From the NCBI GenBank assembly GCA_051984395.1, contig JBPYEZ010000063.1, positions 1-58,233 on the forward strand: a stretch of 58,233 bases of DNA, written 5' to 3'. The stretch is from AC-9 sp051984395 (GTDB lineage: Bacteria > Actinomycetota > Acidimicrobiia > Acidimicrobiales > AC-9). This document shows positions 1 through 8,258 of this stretch, one piece after another; the stretch's first letter is position 1; each line of letters starts with the position of its first letter. The position numbers and the translations under genes are program-made. The notes beneath the pieces were generated by a model that saw only the letters and a program-made list of their open reading frames with translations, ran no database searches and was not told the DNA's origin.

Positions 1-102
1 GAGGGCGAAGCCGCGGCCGAGGCCCCCGCCGGGGAGGCGGCAGCCGCTGGCGGCTCGGGCGGCGAGGCAAAGGCCGAGGGCGAGCAGGGCGGCGAGGGCT
101 AG
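1..102 (+). CDS. rplY: C-terminal tail of ribosomal protein L25/Ctc (5' truncated)
   Basis: The frame is open from the window edge to a TAG at 100-102, giving 33 codons rich in Glu, Ala and Gly with no fold visible. Actinobacterial L25/TL5 (general stress protein Ctc) proteins commonly end in a long acidic Ala/Glu tail, and ctc is commonly the gene just before pth, as here. L25 binds 5S rRNA in the large ribosomal subunit. The assignment rests on composition and neighbourhood only, because the conserved part lies outside the window. The tail is in the same frame as pth, which follows without a normal start codon. Confidence 0.5.
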   Translation, partial: EGEAAAEAPAGEAAAAGGSGGEAKAEGEQGGEG

Positions 103-147
103 GCCCTGCTCCGTCCCCGCACTGGCACCCCCGCCGACCTCCTGGCG

Positions 148-717
148 GTGGGGCTCGGCAATCCTGGCTCAGAGTTCGGCCGCACCCGCCACAATCTCGG
201 TGCCGACGTGATGTCCCTGCTGGCGGAGCGCCATGGTGGCCGTCTGCGGCTGACACGCGGGTCGCGCTCGCTCACCGCCGAGGTCAGGGTCGATGGCCGG
301 CGGCTGGCGCTGGCCTTCCCCCAGACCTACGTGAACGAGTCGGGCGTGGCGGTGGCGGGTCTCGTTCGCCGGTACGGCGTGCAGGACCTGGCGCGATTGG
401 TCGTGGTCCACGACGAGCTCGATCTGCCGGTCGGGCGCATCAGGGTCAAGCAGGGCGGGGGGACGGCGGGTCACAACGGGCTCAGGTCGATCCAGTCCCA
501 CCTCCACGACGCCGGCTTCGCCAGGGTGCGCATCGGGATCGGGAAGCCTCCCGGGCGTCGCCAAGGTGTCGATCACGTGCTGGGCCCTCCGCGCCGTGGT
601 GAGCAGGCCGAGCTCGACGTCGCCGTGCAGGAGGCGGCGGACGCCGTGGAGACGATCCTCGGCGAGGGCGTCGAGGCGGCCATGCGCAACTTCAACAGCC
701 GTCGCGACGAACCCTGA
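148..717 (+). CDS. pth: Peptidyl-tRNA hydrolase
   Basis: Cleaves the ester bond of peptidyl-tRNAs released from stalled ribosomes so that the tRNA can be reused. The protein (189 aa from GTG 148) shows the family core: GLGNPG at the start, the catalytic His in RTRHNLG (residue 15 from this start), FPQTYVNESG, VVHDELDLP, KQGGGTAGHNGLRSI and RVRIGIGKP. The start is a problem. The first beta strand normally reads LLVVGLGNPG, and here the matching DLLAV residues lie upstream of GTG 148 in the same frame. No ATG, GTG or TTG lies between the L25 stop at 100-102 and position 148. Either GTG 148 gives a slightly short strand, or a CTG (106 or 142) is used. Function is certain; the start is not. Confidence 0.93.
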   Translation: MGLGNPGSEFGRTRHNLGADVMSLLAERHGGRLRLTRGSRSLTAEVRVDGRRLALAFPQTYVNESGVAVAGLVRRYGVQDLARLVVVHDELDLPVGRIRVKQGGGTAGHNGLRSIQSHLHDAGFARVRIGIGKPPGRRQGVDHVLGPPRRGEQAELDVAVQEAADAVETILGEGVEAAMRNFNSRRDEP

Positions 718-741
718 CGGTCGGAGAACGCGGCCGCGCGG

Positions 742-909
742 GTCGGCGGCTTCGCCGCACCCGGGCGGGGCTTCCACCCCGTCCTCCTCCGAAGCGGCGG
801 GGACCCCAAACCCGCCGGCGGCGCTGTCGGCGGCTTCGCCGCACCCGGGCGGCGCTCCGTCCCCGCCCTCATCCGAAGCGGCGGGGACTCCAACCCCGCC
901 GCCGGCCGT
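742..909. repeat. Tandem 84-bp direct repeat, two copies
   Basis: Two imperfect copies of an 84-base unit (742-825 and 826-909) fill the 219-bp gap between pth and mfd. Each starts with GTCGGCGGCTTCGCCGCACC and contains TCCGAAGCGGCGGGGAC; they look about 85% identical. GCGGCTTCGCCGC can fold into a short hairpin with a TTCG-type loop. Both strands are open through the repeat, but nothing indicates a gene. Copy 2 ends about 15 bases before the mfd -10 box. Confidence 0.85.
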
Positions 910-924
910 GGCCGGGGCCACCGG

Positions 925-930
925 TAGCCT
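925..930 (+). promoter_or_regulatory. -10 box (TAGCCT) of mfd, leaderless
   Basis: TAGCCT is followed by 6 bases and then GTG 937. This fits the TAnnnT-to-start spacing seen repeatedly in the window and supports GTG 937 as the start of a leaderless mRNA. Confidence 0.6.
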
Positions 931-936
931 GACCCG

Positions 937-3900
937 GTGAGCCTGCGCTCGCTGCCTGGACTGCTGCGCCACGAGGACGCGCTCGTCGACGTGCTCGGCG
1001 CGCCCGGGGCGGTGGTGGCCGTCCCGGAGCCGGCGCGGGCCTTCGTGCTGGCCGGGCTGGCGGAGCTGAGCGAGCGCCACCCGGTGCTGGTGGCCGTCCC
1101 CACGGGCGCCGACGCCGAGCGACTCGCCTTCGACCTCCGGGCCTACGCCGGACCGGACGCCGTCGAGACCTTCCCGGCGTGGGAGACGCTGCCGTTCGAA
1201 CGGGTCAGCCCCAGCGTGGAGACGATGGGGCGGCGGCTCCGTGCCATGTGGGGACTGCGACACGTCGGCGACCGGGCGAAGGGACCCCGCCTGATCGTGG
1301 CCCCCGTCCGGGCCCTCATCCAGCGACTCGGACCGCGCGTCGAGGACACCGAGCCGACCGTCGTCGCTGCAGGAGACGTCCTCGACGCAGACGAGCTCGT
1401 CGAGCGCCTGTCCCTCGCCGGTTACCGCCGGGAGTACCAGGTGGAGCACCGCGGCGAGGTCGCCATCAGGGGCGGCATCGTGGACGTGTTCCCCTCGACC
1501 GCCGACGACCCCGTGCGCATCGATCTGTGGGGCGACGAGGTCGACCGTCTCACCGCCTTCGACGTGAACGACCAGCGGTCGACGGCGGATCTCGAGCGGG
1601 TGGAGATCTTCGCCTGTCGGGAGCTCCTCCCCACCGACGCCGTTCGCGAGCGGGCCCGGCTGCTCGTCGCCCAGCAGCCCTGGGGAAGGGACCAGTGGGA
1701 CCGGCTGGCCGAGGGCCTCGTGTTCGACGGCATGGAGTCGTGGCTCCCGTGGCTGGCGGGCGAGGAGCACCTCCTCGGAGACCTCGTCGGACCATCGGGA
1801 CAGGTGGTGCTGATCGACCCCCGGCGGATGCGCGACCGGGCCGCGGAGCTCATCGACGAGGAGGTCGCGCTGGCGGCGACGTTGGCCCAGACCTGGGGGG
1901 CGACCGACGCCGCCGACCCGGAGGGCGCGGCGCGAGCGTTTCCCCGGCTGCACCTGCCCTTCGAGCGGTTGCTCGCCCACACCGCGGCGCCGGTGCTGTC
2001 GGTCACGTCAGCGCCCGAGGCACCGGCGACGCCGAGGATCGGCGCCACGGGCTGGGATCCCGTGGTGGCCGACGCCGCCCGCCTGGCCAAGCAGCTCGGT
2101 GGCCTCGCTCGTGACGGCTACTCGGTCACGGTCTGCGCGGAAGGTGAAGGCAGCGCCCGACGTGTGGCGTCGATCCTCGGCGAGGAGGGGCTGGCGGCGA
2201 CCGTGTTGGACGGCGAGCGCGCGCCGAACCTCAGCGATCCAGGGGTGCGGATCGTCGTCCAGCCGCTGGAGGGCGGGTTCGTCCTGCCGTCGGCCAAGCT
2301 GGCCGTGCTGTCGGAGACCGACGTCACCGGGCGCCGCCGGGCCCACCGACGGGCCCGCCCCCGAGCCCGGCCCCAGGAAGGCTTCTTCGACGATCTGGCG
2401 CCGGGCGCCTACGTGGTGCACCACCAGCACGGGGTCGCCCGCTACGCGGGGATGGTGCGCCGCGCCATCGGGGGTGGCGAGCGCGACTACCTCCTGCTCG
2501 AGTACCGCGGCGGCGACAAGCTCTACGTCCCGTCGGACCAGATCGACGCCATCACGCCCTACACCGGCGGGGAGACGCCGACGCTGCACCGCCTCGGGGG
2601 CTCCGAATGGCAGCGCACCAAGGCCCGGGTGCGGGCGTCGGTGCACGAGATCGCCGAGGAGCTGGTTGCCCTCTACCGGACGAGGACGACGGCGCCCGGC
2701 CACGAGTTCGGCCCGGACTCGCCCTGGCAGCGCGAGATGGAGGAGGCGTTCCCCTATGCCGAGACGCCTGACCAGGCCCGAGCCATCGCCGAGGTGAAGG
2801 CGGACATGGAAGCGCCGGCCCCGATGGACCGGCTGGTGTGCGGCGACGTCGGGTTCGGCAAGACCGAGGTCGCCATCCGGGGTGTCTTCAAGGCGGTCCA
2901 GGAGGGCCGACAGGCTGCCGTGCTCGTACCGACGACGCTGCTGGCTCAGCAGCATCTCCAGACCTTCTCCGACCGCCTCGCCCCCTATCCGGTCCGGGTC
3001 GAGGTCCTGTCGCGCTTTCTGACCGCAGCGCAGGCTCGACGGGTGGTGGACGGGTTGGCCGACGGCTCGGTGGACCTCGTGGTCGGCACCCACCGCCTCT
3101 TGAGCCCGGACATCAAGTTCAAGGACCTGGGGCTGCTGGTCGTGGACGAGGAGCAGCGCTTCGGCGTGACCCACAAGGAGGCGATCAAGGCCCTCAGCGC
3201 GGGCATCGACGTCCTCACGCTGACGGCGACACCGATCCCGCGCACGCTGGAGATGAGCCTCACCGGCATCCGTGACCTCAGTCTGATCAACACGCCTCCG
3301 GCCGAGCGGCTGCCGATCCTCACCTACGTGGGCGAGCTCGACGAGCGGGCCGTGAGCGAGGCCATCCGTCGTGAGCTGCTGCGCGAGGGGCAGGTCTTCT
3401 TCGTGCACAACCTGGTCCACGACATCGAGGCCACCGCCACTCGCCTGCGGCGGCTCGTACCCGAGGCACGCGTCGCCGTCGCCCACGGCCAGATGGACGA
3501 AGGCAGCCTCGAGAGAGTGGTGCTGGACTTCTGGGAGGGCCGCTACGACGTCCTGGTGTGCACGACGATCATCGAGTCCGGCATCGACATGCCCACGGTC
3601 AACACCCTCGTCGTCGACCGGGCCGACCGTCTGGGGCTGGGGCAGCTCCACCAGCTCCGGGGCCGGGTGGGTCGGGCGGGCCAGCGGGCCTACGCCTATC
3701 TCTTCTTCCCCCCCGAGCGGACCCTGACCGAGGAGGCCTACGAGCGCCTGCGCACGATCGGCGAGCACACCGAGCTGGGGTCGGGGTTCAAGATCGCCAT
3801 GCGGGACCTGGAGATCCGGGGCGCCGGCAACCTCCTGGGGTCGGACCAGTCGGGGCACATCGCCGCCGTGGGTTACGACCTCTACGTGCAGATGGTGAGC

Positions 3901-4458
3901 GAGGCGGTCTCCGACCTGAAGGGGGAGGTCCGTCGCGAGCCCGCCGAGATCAAGCTGGACCTGGCCGTGGACGCCCACCTCACGAGCGACTACGTCGCTC
4001 GTGAGGACCTGCGGCTCGAGGCCTACCGGCGTCTGGCCTCGGTCACGACGCCCCGGGAGGTGGAGGACATCCGCGCCGAGTGGCTCGACCGCTACGGGCC
4101 CCTGCCCTCGCCCGCCGAGGAGCTGCTCGAGGTGGGACGGCTGCGAGCCGAGTGCGTCCGCTCGGGTGTGCGCGAGATCACGGTGACGCCGGCCCGGCGG
4201 GGTGGTCTCAGCGGCGGCCAGGCAGTGGCCCGCCTGGCGCCGCTCTCGCTCAAGGCCAGCACCCAGGTGGGTCTCCGGCGCCGGCACCCGGGGGCGGTCT
4301 ACAAGGAGGACCTGGAGCAGGTGGTGGTGCCCCTTCACGGAGGAGCGGACGTGCCGGGAGCCCTCGTCGAGCTGCTGGGCGAGCTCGTTCCCGTCGCCAG
4401 CGATGCTGACACCGGCAACGGGTCCCCCGGTGGCCAACCGGTGGCGGGCAGCCGATAG
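937..4458 (+). CDS. mfd: Transcription-repair coupling factor Mfd
   Basis: ATP-dependent translocase that pushes stalled RNA polymerase off DNA lesions and recruits UvrA for nucleotide excision repair. At 1173 aa it has full family length. Residues about 1-400 are the UvrB-like lesion-recognition part. A CarD-like RNAP-interaction domain begins near 480 (GFFDDLAPGAYVVHHQHG). A RecG-like helicase follows with Walker A GDVGFGKTEV near 637 and the DEEQ box VVDEEQRFGV near 736, then LTATPIPRTLEMSL and QLRGRVGR. The C-terminal TRCF domain (from about 1000) normally hides the UvrA-binding surface. The start GTG 937 is set by the -10 box 6 bases upstream. The TAG stop is also the first half of the -10 box of the next gene. 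Confidence 0.97.
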   Translation: MSLRSLPGLLRHEDALVDVLGAPGAVVAVPEPARAFVLAGLAELSERHPVLVAVPTGADAERLAFDLRAYAGPDAVETFPAWETLPFERVSPSVETMGRRLRAMWGLRHVGDRAKGPRLIVAPVRALIQRLGPRVEDTEPTVVAAGDVLDADELVERLSLAGYRREYQVEHRGEVAIRGGIVDVFPSTADDPVRIDLWGDEVDRLTAFDVNDQRSTADLERVEIFACRELLPTDAVRERARLLVAQQPWGRDQWDRLAEGLVFDGMESWLPWLAGEEHLLGDLVGPSGQVVLIDPRRMRDRAAELIDEEVALAATLAQTWGATDAADPEGAARAFPRLHLPFERLLAHTAAPVLSVTSAPEAPATPRIGATGWDPVVADAARLAKQLGGLARDGYSVTVCAEGEGSARRVASILGEEGLAATVLDGERAPNLSDPGVRIVVQPLEGGFVLPSAKLAVLSETDVTGRRRAHRRARPRARPQEGFFDDLAPGAYVVHHQHGVARYAGMVRRAIGGGERDYLLLEYRGGDKLYVPSDQIDAITPYTGGETPTLHRLGGSEWQRTKARVRASVHEIAEELVALYRTRTTAPGHEFGPDSPWQREMEEAFPYAETPDQARAIAEVKADMEAPAPMDRLVCGDVGFGKTEVAIRGVFKAVQEGRQAAVLVPTTLLAQQHLQTFSDRLAPYPVRVEVLSRFLTAAQARRVVDGLADGSVDLVVGTHRLLSPDIKFKDLGLLVVDEEQRFGVTHKEAIKALSAGIDVLTLTATPIPRTLEMSLTGIRDLSLINTPPAERLPILTYVGELDERAVSEAIRRELLREGQVFFVHNLVHDIEATATRLRRLVPEARVAVAHGQMDEGSLERVVLDFWEGRYDVLVCTTIIESGIDMPTVNTLVVDRADRLGLGQLHQLRGRVGRAGQRAYAYLFFPPERTLTEEAYERLRTIGEHTELGSGFKIAMRDLEIRGAGNLLGSDQSGHIAAVGYDLYVQMVSEAVSDLKGEVRREPAEIKLDLAVDAHLTSDYVAREDLRLEAYRRLASVTTPREVEDIRAEWLDRYGPLPSPAEELLEVGRLRAECVRSGVREITVTPARRGGLSGGQAVARLAPLSLKASTQVGLRRRHPGAVYKEDLEQVVVPLHGGADVPGALVELLGELVPVASDADTGNGSPGGQPVAGSR

Positions 4459-4461
4459 CAT
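4456..4461 (+). promoter_or_regulatory. -10 box (TAGCAT) of the SurA-like gene, overlapping the mfd stop
   Basis: TAGCAT begins with the mfd stop codon TAG (4456-4458) and lies 9 bases before GTG 4471. The placement fits a leaderless promoter embedded in the end of the upstream gene. Confidence 0.55.
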
Positions 4462-4470
4462 CCCGACACC

Positions 4471-5523
4471 GTGCGCAAGCTTCTCGTCCTCGCGGTCGGC
4501 GTGCTCGCCCTCGCCGGTGCCGGGTGCAACGCCACGGCCCCTTACGCGGCCAAGGTGAACGGCGCCACCATCAGCCAGGGAGATCTCAACAGTGAGCTCA
4601 CGGCGATCCGGAGTGACCCCGCCTACCTGAACCAGATCCAGAGCCAGAGCCAGGTCACCGGTGCCGGCAAGGACAGCTTCGACAGCTCGTTCGTGGCCCA
4701 GGTCCTGAACCGCCAGATCGTCTTCCAGCTCGTCCATCAGGAGGCCGTCCGCCGCGGGATCACCATCAGCGGCCAGGATGTCAACCTGGCCCGGGCCGAC
4801 ACCGCGAGCGCCCTCGGGGGCACGAGCGTCCTCGACGGACTGCCGGTGTCGTATCAGAACAACCTGATCCGTCACTCGGCCGAGGTGACGGCACTGGAAG
4901 CGAGGCTGGCCCACGTCGACATCGGCCCGAAGGCCGTGGCGGCGTACTACGCCACGCACCAGCAGAGCTTCGTCCAGCAGTGCGTGAGCCACATCCTGGT
5001 CGCCACTCAGGCCGACGCCGCCGCCCTCCGGGCCCAGATCGTGGCCGGCGCCAGCTTCGCCGACGTCGCCCGGTCCCAGTCGCAGGACCAGGCCAGCGCG
5101 ACCAACGGCGGCCAGCTGGGATGCGGACCGACCGGACGCTTCGTGACCGGGTTCGAGCAGGCCGTCGACGCCCAGCCCACCGGGCAGCTGAGCCAGCCCG
5201 TCCAGACCCAGTTCGGCTGGCACCTCATCGAGGTGACGAGCCGCCAGCCCCTGTCCCTGACCCAGGCCCAGCCCCAGATCCGGGCGGCGCTCCTGGCCAA
5301 CGCCCAGACGGCGCTGACCAGCACGCTGCAGCGCGCCGAGTCCCGGGCCAGCGTGACGGTCAATCCTCGTTACGGCACCTACGAGACCCGTGGCAACCAG
5401 ACCGGGATCGTGCCGCCGTCGGCGCCGCCCTCATCGACGCTCAACTTCGTCCCCGCCAACGGAAACAGCTCCGGGGGCGGGTCGGGCACCTTGCCCTCCG
5501 CCACCGGCTCTACACCACCGTGA
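4471..5523 (+). CDS. SurA/PrsA-like peptidyl-prolyl isomerase lipoprotein
   Basis: Predicted extracytoplasmic chaperone with a parvulin-type (PpiC) rotamase domain, tethered to the outside of the membrane. The N-terminus is a lipoprotein signal: MRKLLVLAVGVLALAGAGC with lipobox LAGAGC, so the mature protein would start at Cys19. A SurA-N-like helical part spans about 20-160. The rotamase domain spans about 165-265 (CVSHILVATQADAAALRAQI, SQSQDQASATNGGQLGC, TQFGWHLIEV). A Ser/Gly/Pro-rich tail follows from 310. Length 350 aa. It overlaps mazG by 4 bases (GTGA), so the two are probably translationally coupled. Client proteins are unknown. Confidence 0.85.
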   Translation: MRKLLVLAVGVLALAGAGCNATAPYAAKVNGATISQGDLNSELTAIRSDPAYLNQIQSQSQVTGAGKDSFDSSFVAQVLNRQIVFQLVHQEAVRRGITISGQDVNLARADTASALGGTSVLDGLPVSYQNNLIRHSAEVTALEARLAHVDIGPKAVAAYYATHQQSFVQQCVSHILVATQADAAALRAQIVAGASFADVARSQSQDQASATNGGQLGCGPTGRFVTGFEQAVDAQPTGQLSQPVQTQFGWHLIEVTSRQPLSLTQAQPQIRAALLANAQTALTSTLQRAESRASVTVNPRYGTYETRGNQTGIVPPSAPPSSTLNFVPANGNSSGGGSGTLPSATGSTPP

Positions 5524-6863
5524 CGCCCCGGGTCGTCGTGGTCGGGCTGGGCCCGGCCGGGCCCGAGCTCATCACCGCGGCCGGGCGGGCGGCGATCGAG
5601 GGTGCCCGCCACCGTTACCTGCGCACGGCACGCCATCCGGCGGCAGTCGCGGTGAACGACTTCCGCTCCTTCGACGACCTCTACGACTCGACCGCCTCGT
5701 TCGAGGACGTGTACGCGGGGATCGTGGACGCGCTCGTCCAGGCGGCGACCGCCGAGGGCGAGGTGCTGTATGCCGTGCCGGGCTCGCCGCTGGTAGCGGA
5801 GCGGACGGTGGAGCTGTTGCGCGACGACCCTCGGGTCGAGCTGGAAGTGCTTCCTGCTCCGTCGTTCCTCGACCTGGCGTGGCATCGCCTGGGGATCGAC
5901 CCGCTCGACTCGAGCGTTCGGCTGGTGGACGGGCCGTCCTTCGCGGTCCAGGCGGCGGGGGAACGGGGCCCGCTGCTGGTGGGTCAGTGCTGGAGCGGTC
6001 ACGTCCTCTCCGAGATCAAGCTGGCCGTCGATCGCCCACCCGAGGAGAAGGTCACCGTCCTGCAGCGTCTCGGACTGGAGGACGAGGCGGTCTTCGACGT
6101 CGCCTGGAGCGATCTCGACCGGTCGGTCGAAGCCGATCACCTCACGACGCTCTTCGTGCCCCGCCTCGCCGAGCCCGTGGCCGCCGATCTGGTCCGGCTC
6201 GAGGAGCTGGTGCGGACCCTGCGGCAGCGCTGTCCCTGGGACCGTCAGCAGACCCACGGCTCGCTCACCCGCCACCTGCTCGAGGAGACCTACGAGGTGC
6301 TGGAGGCGATCGAGTCGCTGGACTCGGGCCCGGCCGCCTACCACCACCTGGAGGAGGAGCTGGGCGACCTGCTGTTCCAGGTCTACTTCCACAGTGTGCT
6401 GGCGGCGGAGGCGGGCCAGTTCGGACTGGCCGACGTCGCCCGGGGGGTGCACGACAAGCTGGTGCTCCGGCATCCGCACGTGTTCGGGACGGTCGAGGCG
6501 GAGACGGCGGACGCCGTCATGGCGAACTGGGAGCAGATCAAGCTGGAGGAGAAGGGTCGCCGGAGCGTGATGGACGGGATCCCGGAAGCCCTTCCGTCCC
6601 TGCTCCACGCCCACAAGGTGCAGCGCAAGGCGGCCACGCTCGGGTTCGACTGGCCATCGGCTGACGCCGCCCGCCACGACGCCCAGGAGCGGCTCGCCGC
6701 CCTGGCCGCGGTGAACGGCTCCGACGACGCCGACCTGCTGGGCGATGTCCTCTTCGCCGTGGTGGGCCTGGCCCGCCACCTCGGGCTGGACCCCGAGGCT
6801 GACCTGCGGCGGGCCACGGTCAGGTTCCGCGACGCGTTCGCCGAGGTCGAGCCGCCCCGATGA
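5520..6863 (+). CDS. mazG: MazG nucleotide pyrophosphohydrolase with N-terminal methylase-like domain
   Basis: House-cleaning NTP pyrophosphohydrolase, 447 aa. Residues about 1-215 form a tetrapyrrole (SAM-dependent) methylase-like Rossmann domain (VVVVGLGPAGPE at the start, YAVPGSPLVAERTVELL), the YabN-type arrangement. The MazG domain follows from about 225: LRQRCPWDRQQTHGSLTRHL, then LLEETYEVLEAIE and LEEELGDLLFQV, whose acidic residues bind magnesium. A second, degenerate MazG-like half runs to the end. GTG 5520 overlaps the preceding TGA by 4 bases; longer versions of this frame are spurious. The order mfd-(lipoprotein)-mazG-eno is typical of actinobacteria. Confidence 0.93.
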   Translation: MTPRVVVVGLGPAGPELITAAGRAAIEGARHRYLRTARHPAAVAVNDFRSFDDLYDSTASFEDVYAGIVDALVQAATAEGEVLYAVPGSPLVAERTVELLRDDPRVELEVLPAPSFLDLAWHRLGIDPLDSSVRLVDGPSFAVQAAGERGPLLVGQCWSGHVLSEIKLAVDRPPEEKVTVLQRLGLEDEAVFDVAWSDLDRSVEADHLTTLFVPRLAEPVAADLVRLEELVRTLRQRCPWDRQQTHGSLTRHLLEETYEVLEAIESLDSGPAAYHHLEEELGDLLFQVYFHSVLAAEAGQFGLADVARGVHDKLVLRHPHVFGTVEAETADAVMANWEQIKLEEKGRRSVMDGIPEALPSLLHAHKVQRKAATLGFDWPSADAARHDAQERLAALAAVNGSDDADLLGDVLFAVVGLARHLGLDPEADLRRATVRFRDAFAEVEPPR

Positions 6864-6875
6864 CGCCGGATCGCC

Positions 6876-6885
6876 CCCGATCGGG
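6876..6885. promoter_or_regulatory. 10-bp perfect palindrome upstream of the eno -10 box
   Basis: CCCGATCGGG is a perfect palindrome ending 13 bases before the eno -10 box, in the place of the -35 element. It could be an operator half or be chance in GC-rich DNA; no second copy was noticed. Confidence 0.25.
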
Positions 6886-6898
6886 TCGCCACAAGAGG

Positions 6899-6904
6899 TA
6901 ACTT
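6899..6904 (+). promoter_or_regulatory. -10 box (TAACTT) of eno
   Basis: TAACTT lies 31 bases before the eno start. It leaves a short leader with AGGAG at 6921-6925, so eno is one of the few genes here with both a leader and a clear ribosome-binding site. Confidence 0.5.
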
Positions 6905-6935
6905 CTTCAACAACAACCACAGGAGCCACACTGCT

Positions 6936-8258
6936 GTGAGCAGAATTGAGCACGTCGCGGGCAGAGAGGTCCTCGACTCCCGCGGCAATCCCACGGTCGA
7001 GGTCGAGGTCGAGCTGTCGACGGGGGCCAGCGGGCGGGCCATCGTCCCCTCCGGGGCGTCGACGGGCACGTTCGAGGCAACCGAGCGACGCGATGGCGGC
7101 AGCCGCTACGGCGGCAAGGGCGTCCTCGGGGCGGTGACGAGCATCAACGGCGAGATCGCCCGGGCCGTCGCCGGCCTCGATGGCACGGACCAGCGCTCGT
7201 TGGACGCCGTCCTCGTCGATCTCGATGGCACCGACTCCAAGGCCCGGCTCGGGGCCAACGCCGTGCTCGGGGTCTCGATGGCGACCGCCCGGGCGGCCGC
7301 CGCCGCCGTGGGCCTGCCCCTCTACCGGTACCTGGGCGGGGCCAACGCCCACGTGCTCCCGGTGCCGATGATGAACGTCCTCAACGGCGGGGCCCACGCC
7401 GACAACGACGTCGACGTGCAGGAGTTCATGATCATGCCCGTCGGGGCGGTCTCGTTCTCCGAAGCGCTGCGCTGGGGGGCCGAGACGTACCACGCCCTCG
7501 GGCGGTACCTGCGGGCCGAGGGCATGTCGACCGGCATCGGCGACGAAGGCGGCTTCGCGCCCAACCTCCCGTCCAACGAGGATGCCGTCCGGGCCCTGGT
7601 GCGCGCCGTCGAGGACGCCGGGTTGGTGCCGGGCGATGACGTGGCCATCGCCATCGACGCGGCGGCGACCGAGCTGTACGGGGACGGTCAGTACGACCTG
7701 GCCGGCGAGGGCCGCAAGCTGCTGGCCGAGGAGCTCGTGGACTACTGGCAGGAGCTGTGCGACCGCTATCCGATCGTCTCGATCGAGGATGGCCTCGCCG
7801 AGGACGACTGGGACGGCTGGGCCGGGCTCACCGCGACCCTCGGTCGGCGGGTTCAGCTGGTGGGCGACGACGTGTTCGTCACCAACCGCGAGCGGTTGGC
7901 GCGAGGCATCGATGCGGGTGTGGCCAACTCGATCCTCATCAAGCCCAATCAGATCGGCACGCTCACCGAGATGCTCGAGACCATGGAGCTGGCGAAACGG
8001 AACGGCTACTCCAACGTCATGTCCCATCGCTCGGGCGAGACGGAAGACGCCATCATCTCGGACCTGGCCGTGGCCACTAACTGCGGCATGATCAAGGCGG
8101 GGGCGCCGGCCCGCTCCGATCGCGTGGCGAAGTACAACCAGCTGCTGCGCATCGAGGACCGCCTGGGCGAGGCGGCGGCGTACCGTGGACGCTCGGCGCT
8201 GTCGGGCGTCGGCGCCTCGGGTGCTCGCCCTCCCGACCCGGCATCGGGAGCCGGATGA
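6936..8258 (+). CDS. eno: Enolase
   Basis: Converts 2-phosphoglycerate to phosphoenolpyruvate in glycolysis and gluconeogenesis. The 440-aa protein has all main family motifs: GREVLDSRGNPTVEVEV near the start, SGASTGTFEATE, IGDEGGFAPNL, SIEDGLAEDDW, GDDVFVTN, the enolase signature ILIKPNQIGTLTE, SHRSGETED (catalytic loop) and GAPARSDRVAKYNQLLRIE. The C-terminus carries a Gly/Ala/Pro-rich extension of about 25 residues not needed for the fold. GTG 6936 is chosen because AGGAG lies 10 bases upstream and the protein begins where enolases do. The last codon overlaps the ftsB ATG (ATGA). Confidence 0.97.
   Translation: MSRIEHVAGREVLDSRGNPTVEVEVELSTGASGRAIVPSGASTGTFEATERRDGGSRYGGKGVLGAVTSINGEIARAVAGLDGTDQRSLDAVLVDLDGTDSKARLGANAVLGVSMATARAAAAAVGLPLYRYLGGANAHVLPVPMMNVLNGGAHADNDVDVQEFMIMPVGAVSFSEALRWGAETYHALGRYLRAEGMSTGIGDEGGFAPNLPSNEDAVRALVRAVEDAGLVPGDDVAIAIDAAATELYGDGQYDLAGEGRKLLAEELVDYWQELCDRYPIVSIEDGLAEDDWDGWAGLTATLGRRVQLVGDDVFVTNRERLARGIDAGVANSILIKPNQIGTLTEMLETMELAKRNGYSNVMSHRSGETEDAIISDLAVATNCGMIKAGAPARSDRVAKYNQLLRIEDRLGEAAAYRGRSALSGVGASGARPPDPASGAG

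Noticed and set aside
742..909. Repeat array considered as CRISPR
   Set aside because: Only two adjacent, diverged 84-bp units without spacers, and no cas gene in the window.
169..1980. Very long minus-strand ORF (603 aa) opposite pth and mfd, and similar long frames opposite mfd, mazG/eno and coxL-like genes
   Set aside because: They mirror strongly conserved genes on the plus strand, have no recognisable motif, and long antisense frames are expected at this GC content.
6876..6885. Palindrome CCCGATCGGG as a terminator of mazG
   Set aside because: It has no stem-loop spacing and no T-tract; at most an operator half-site, kept as a low-confidence feature.
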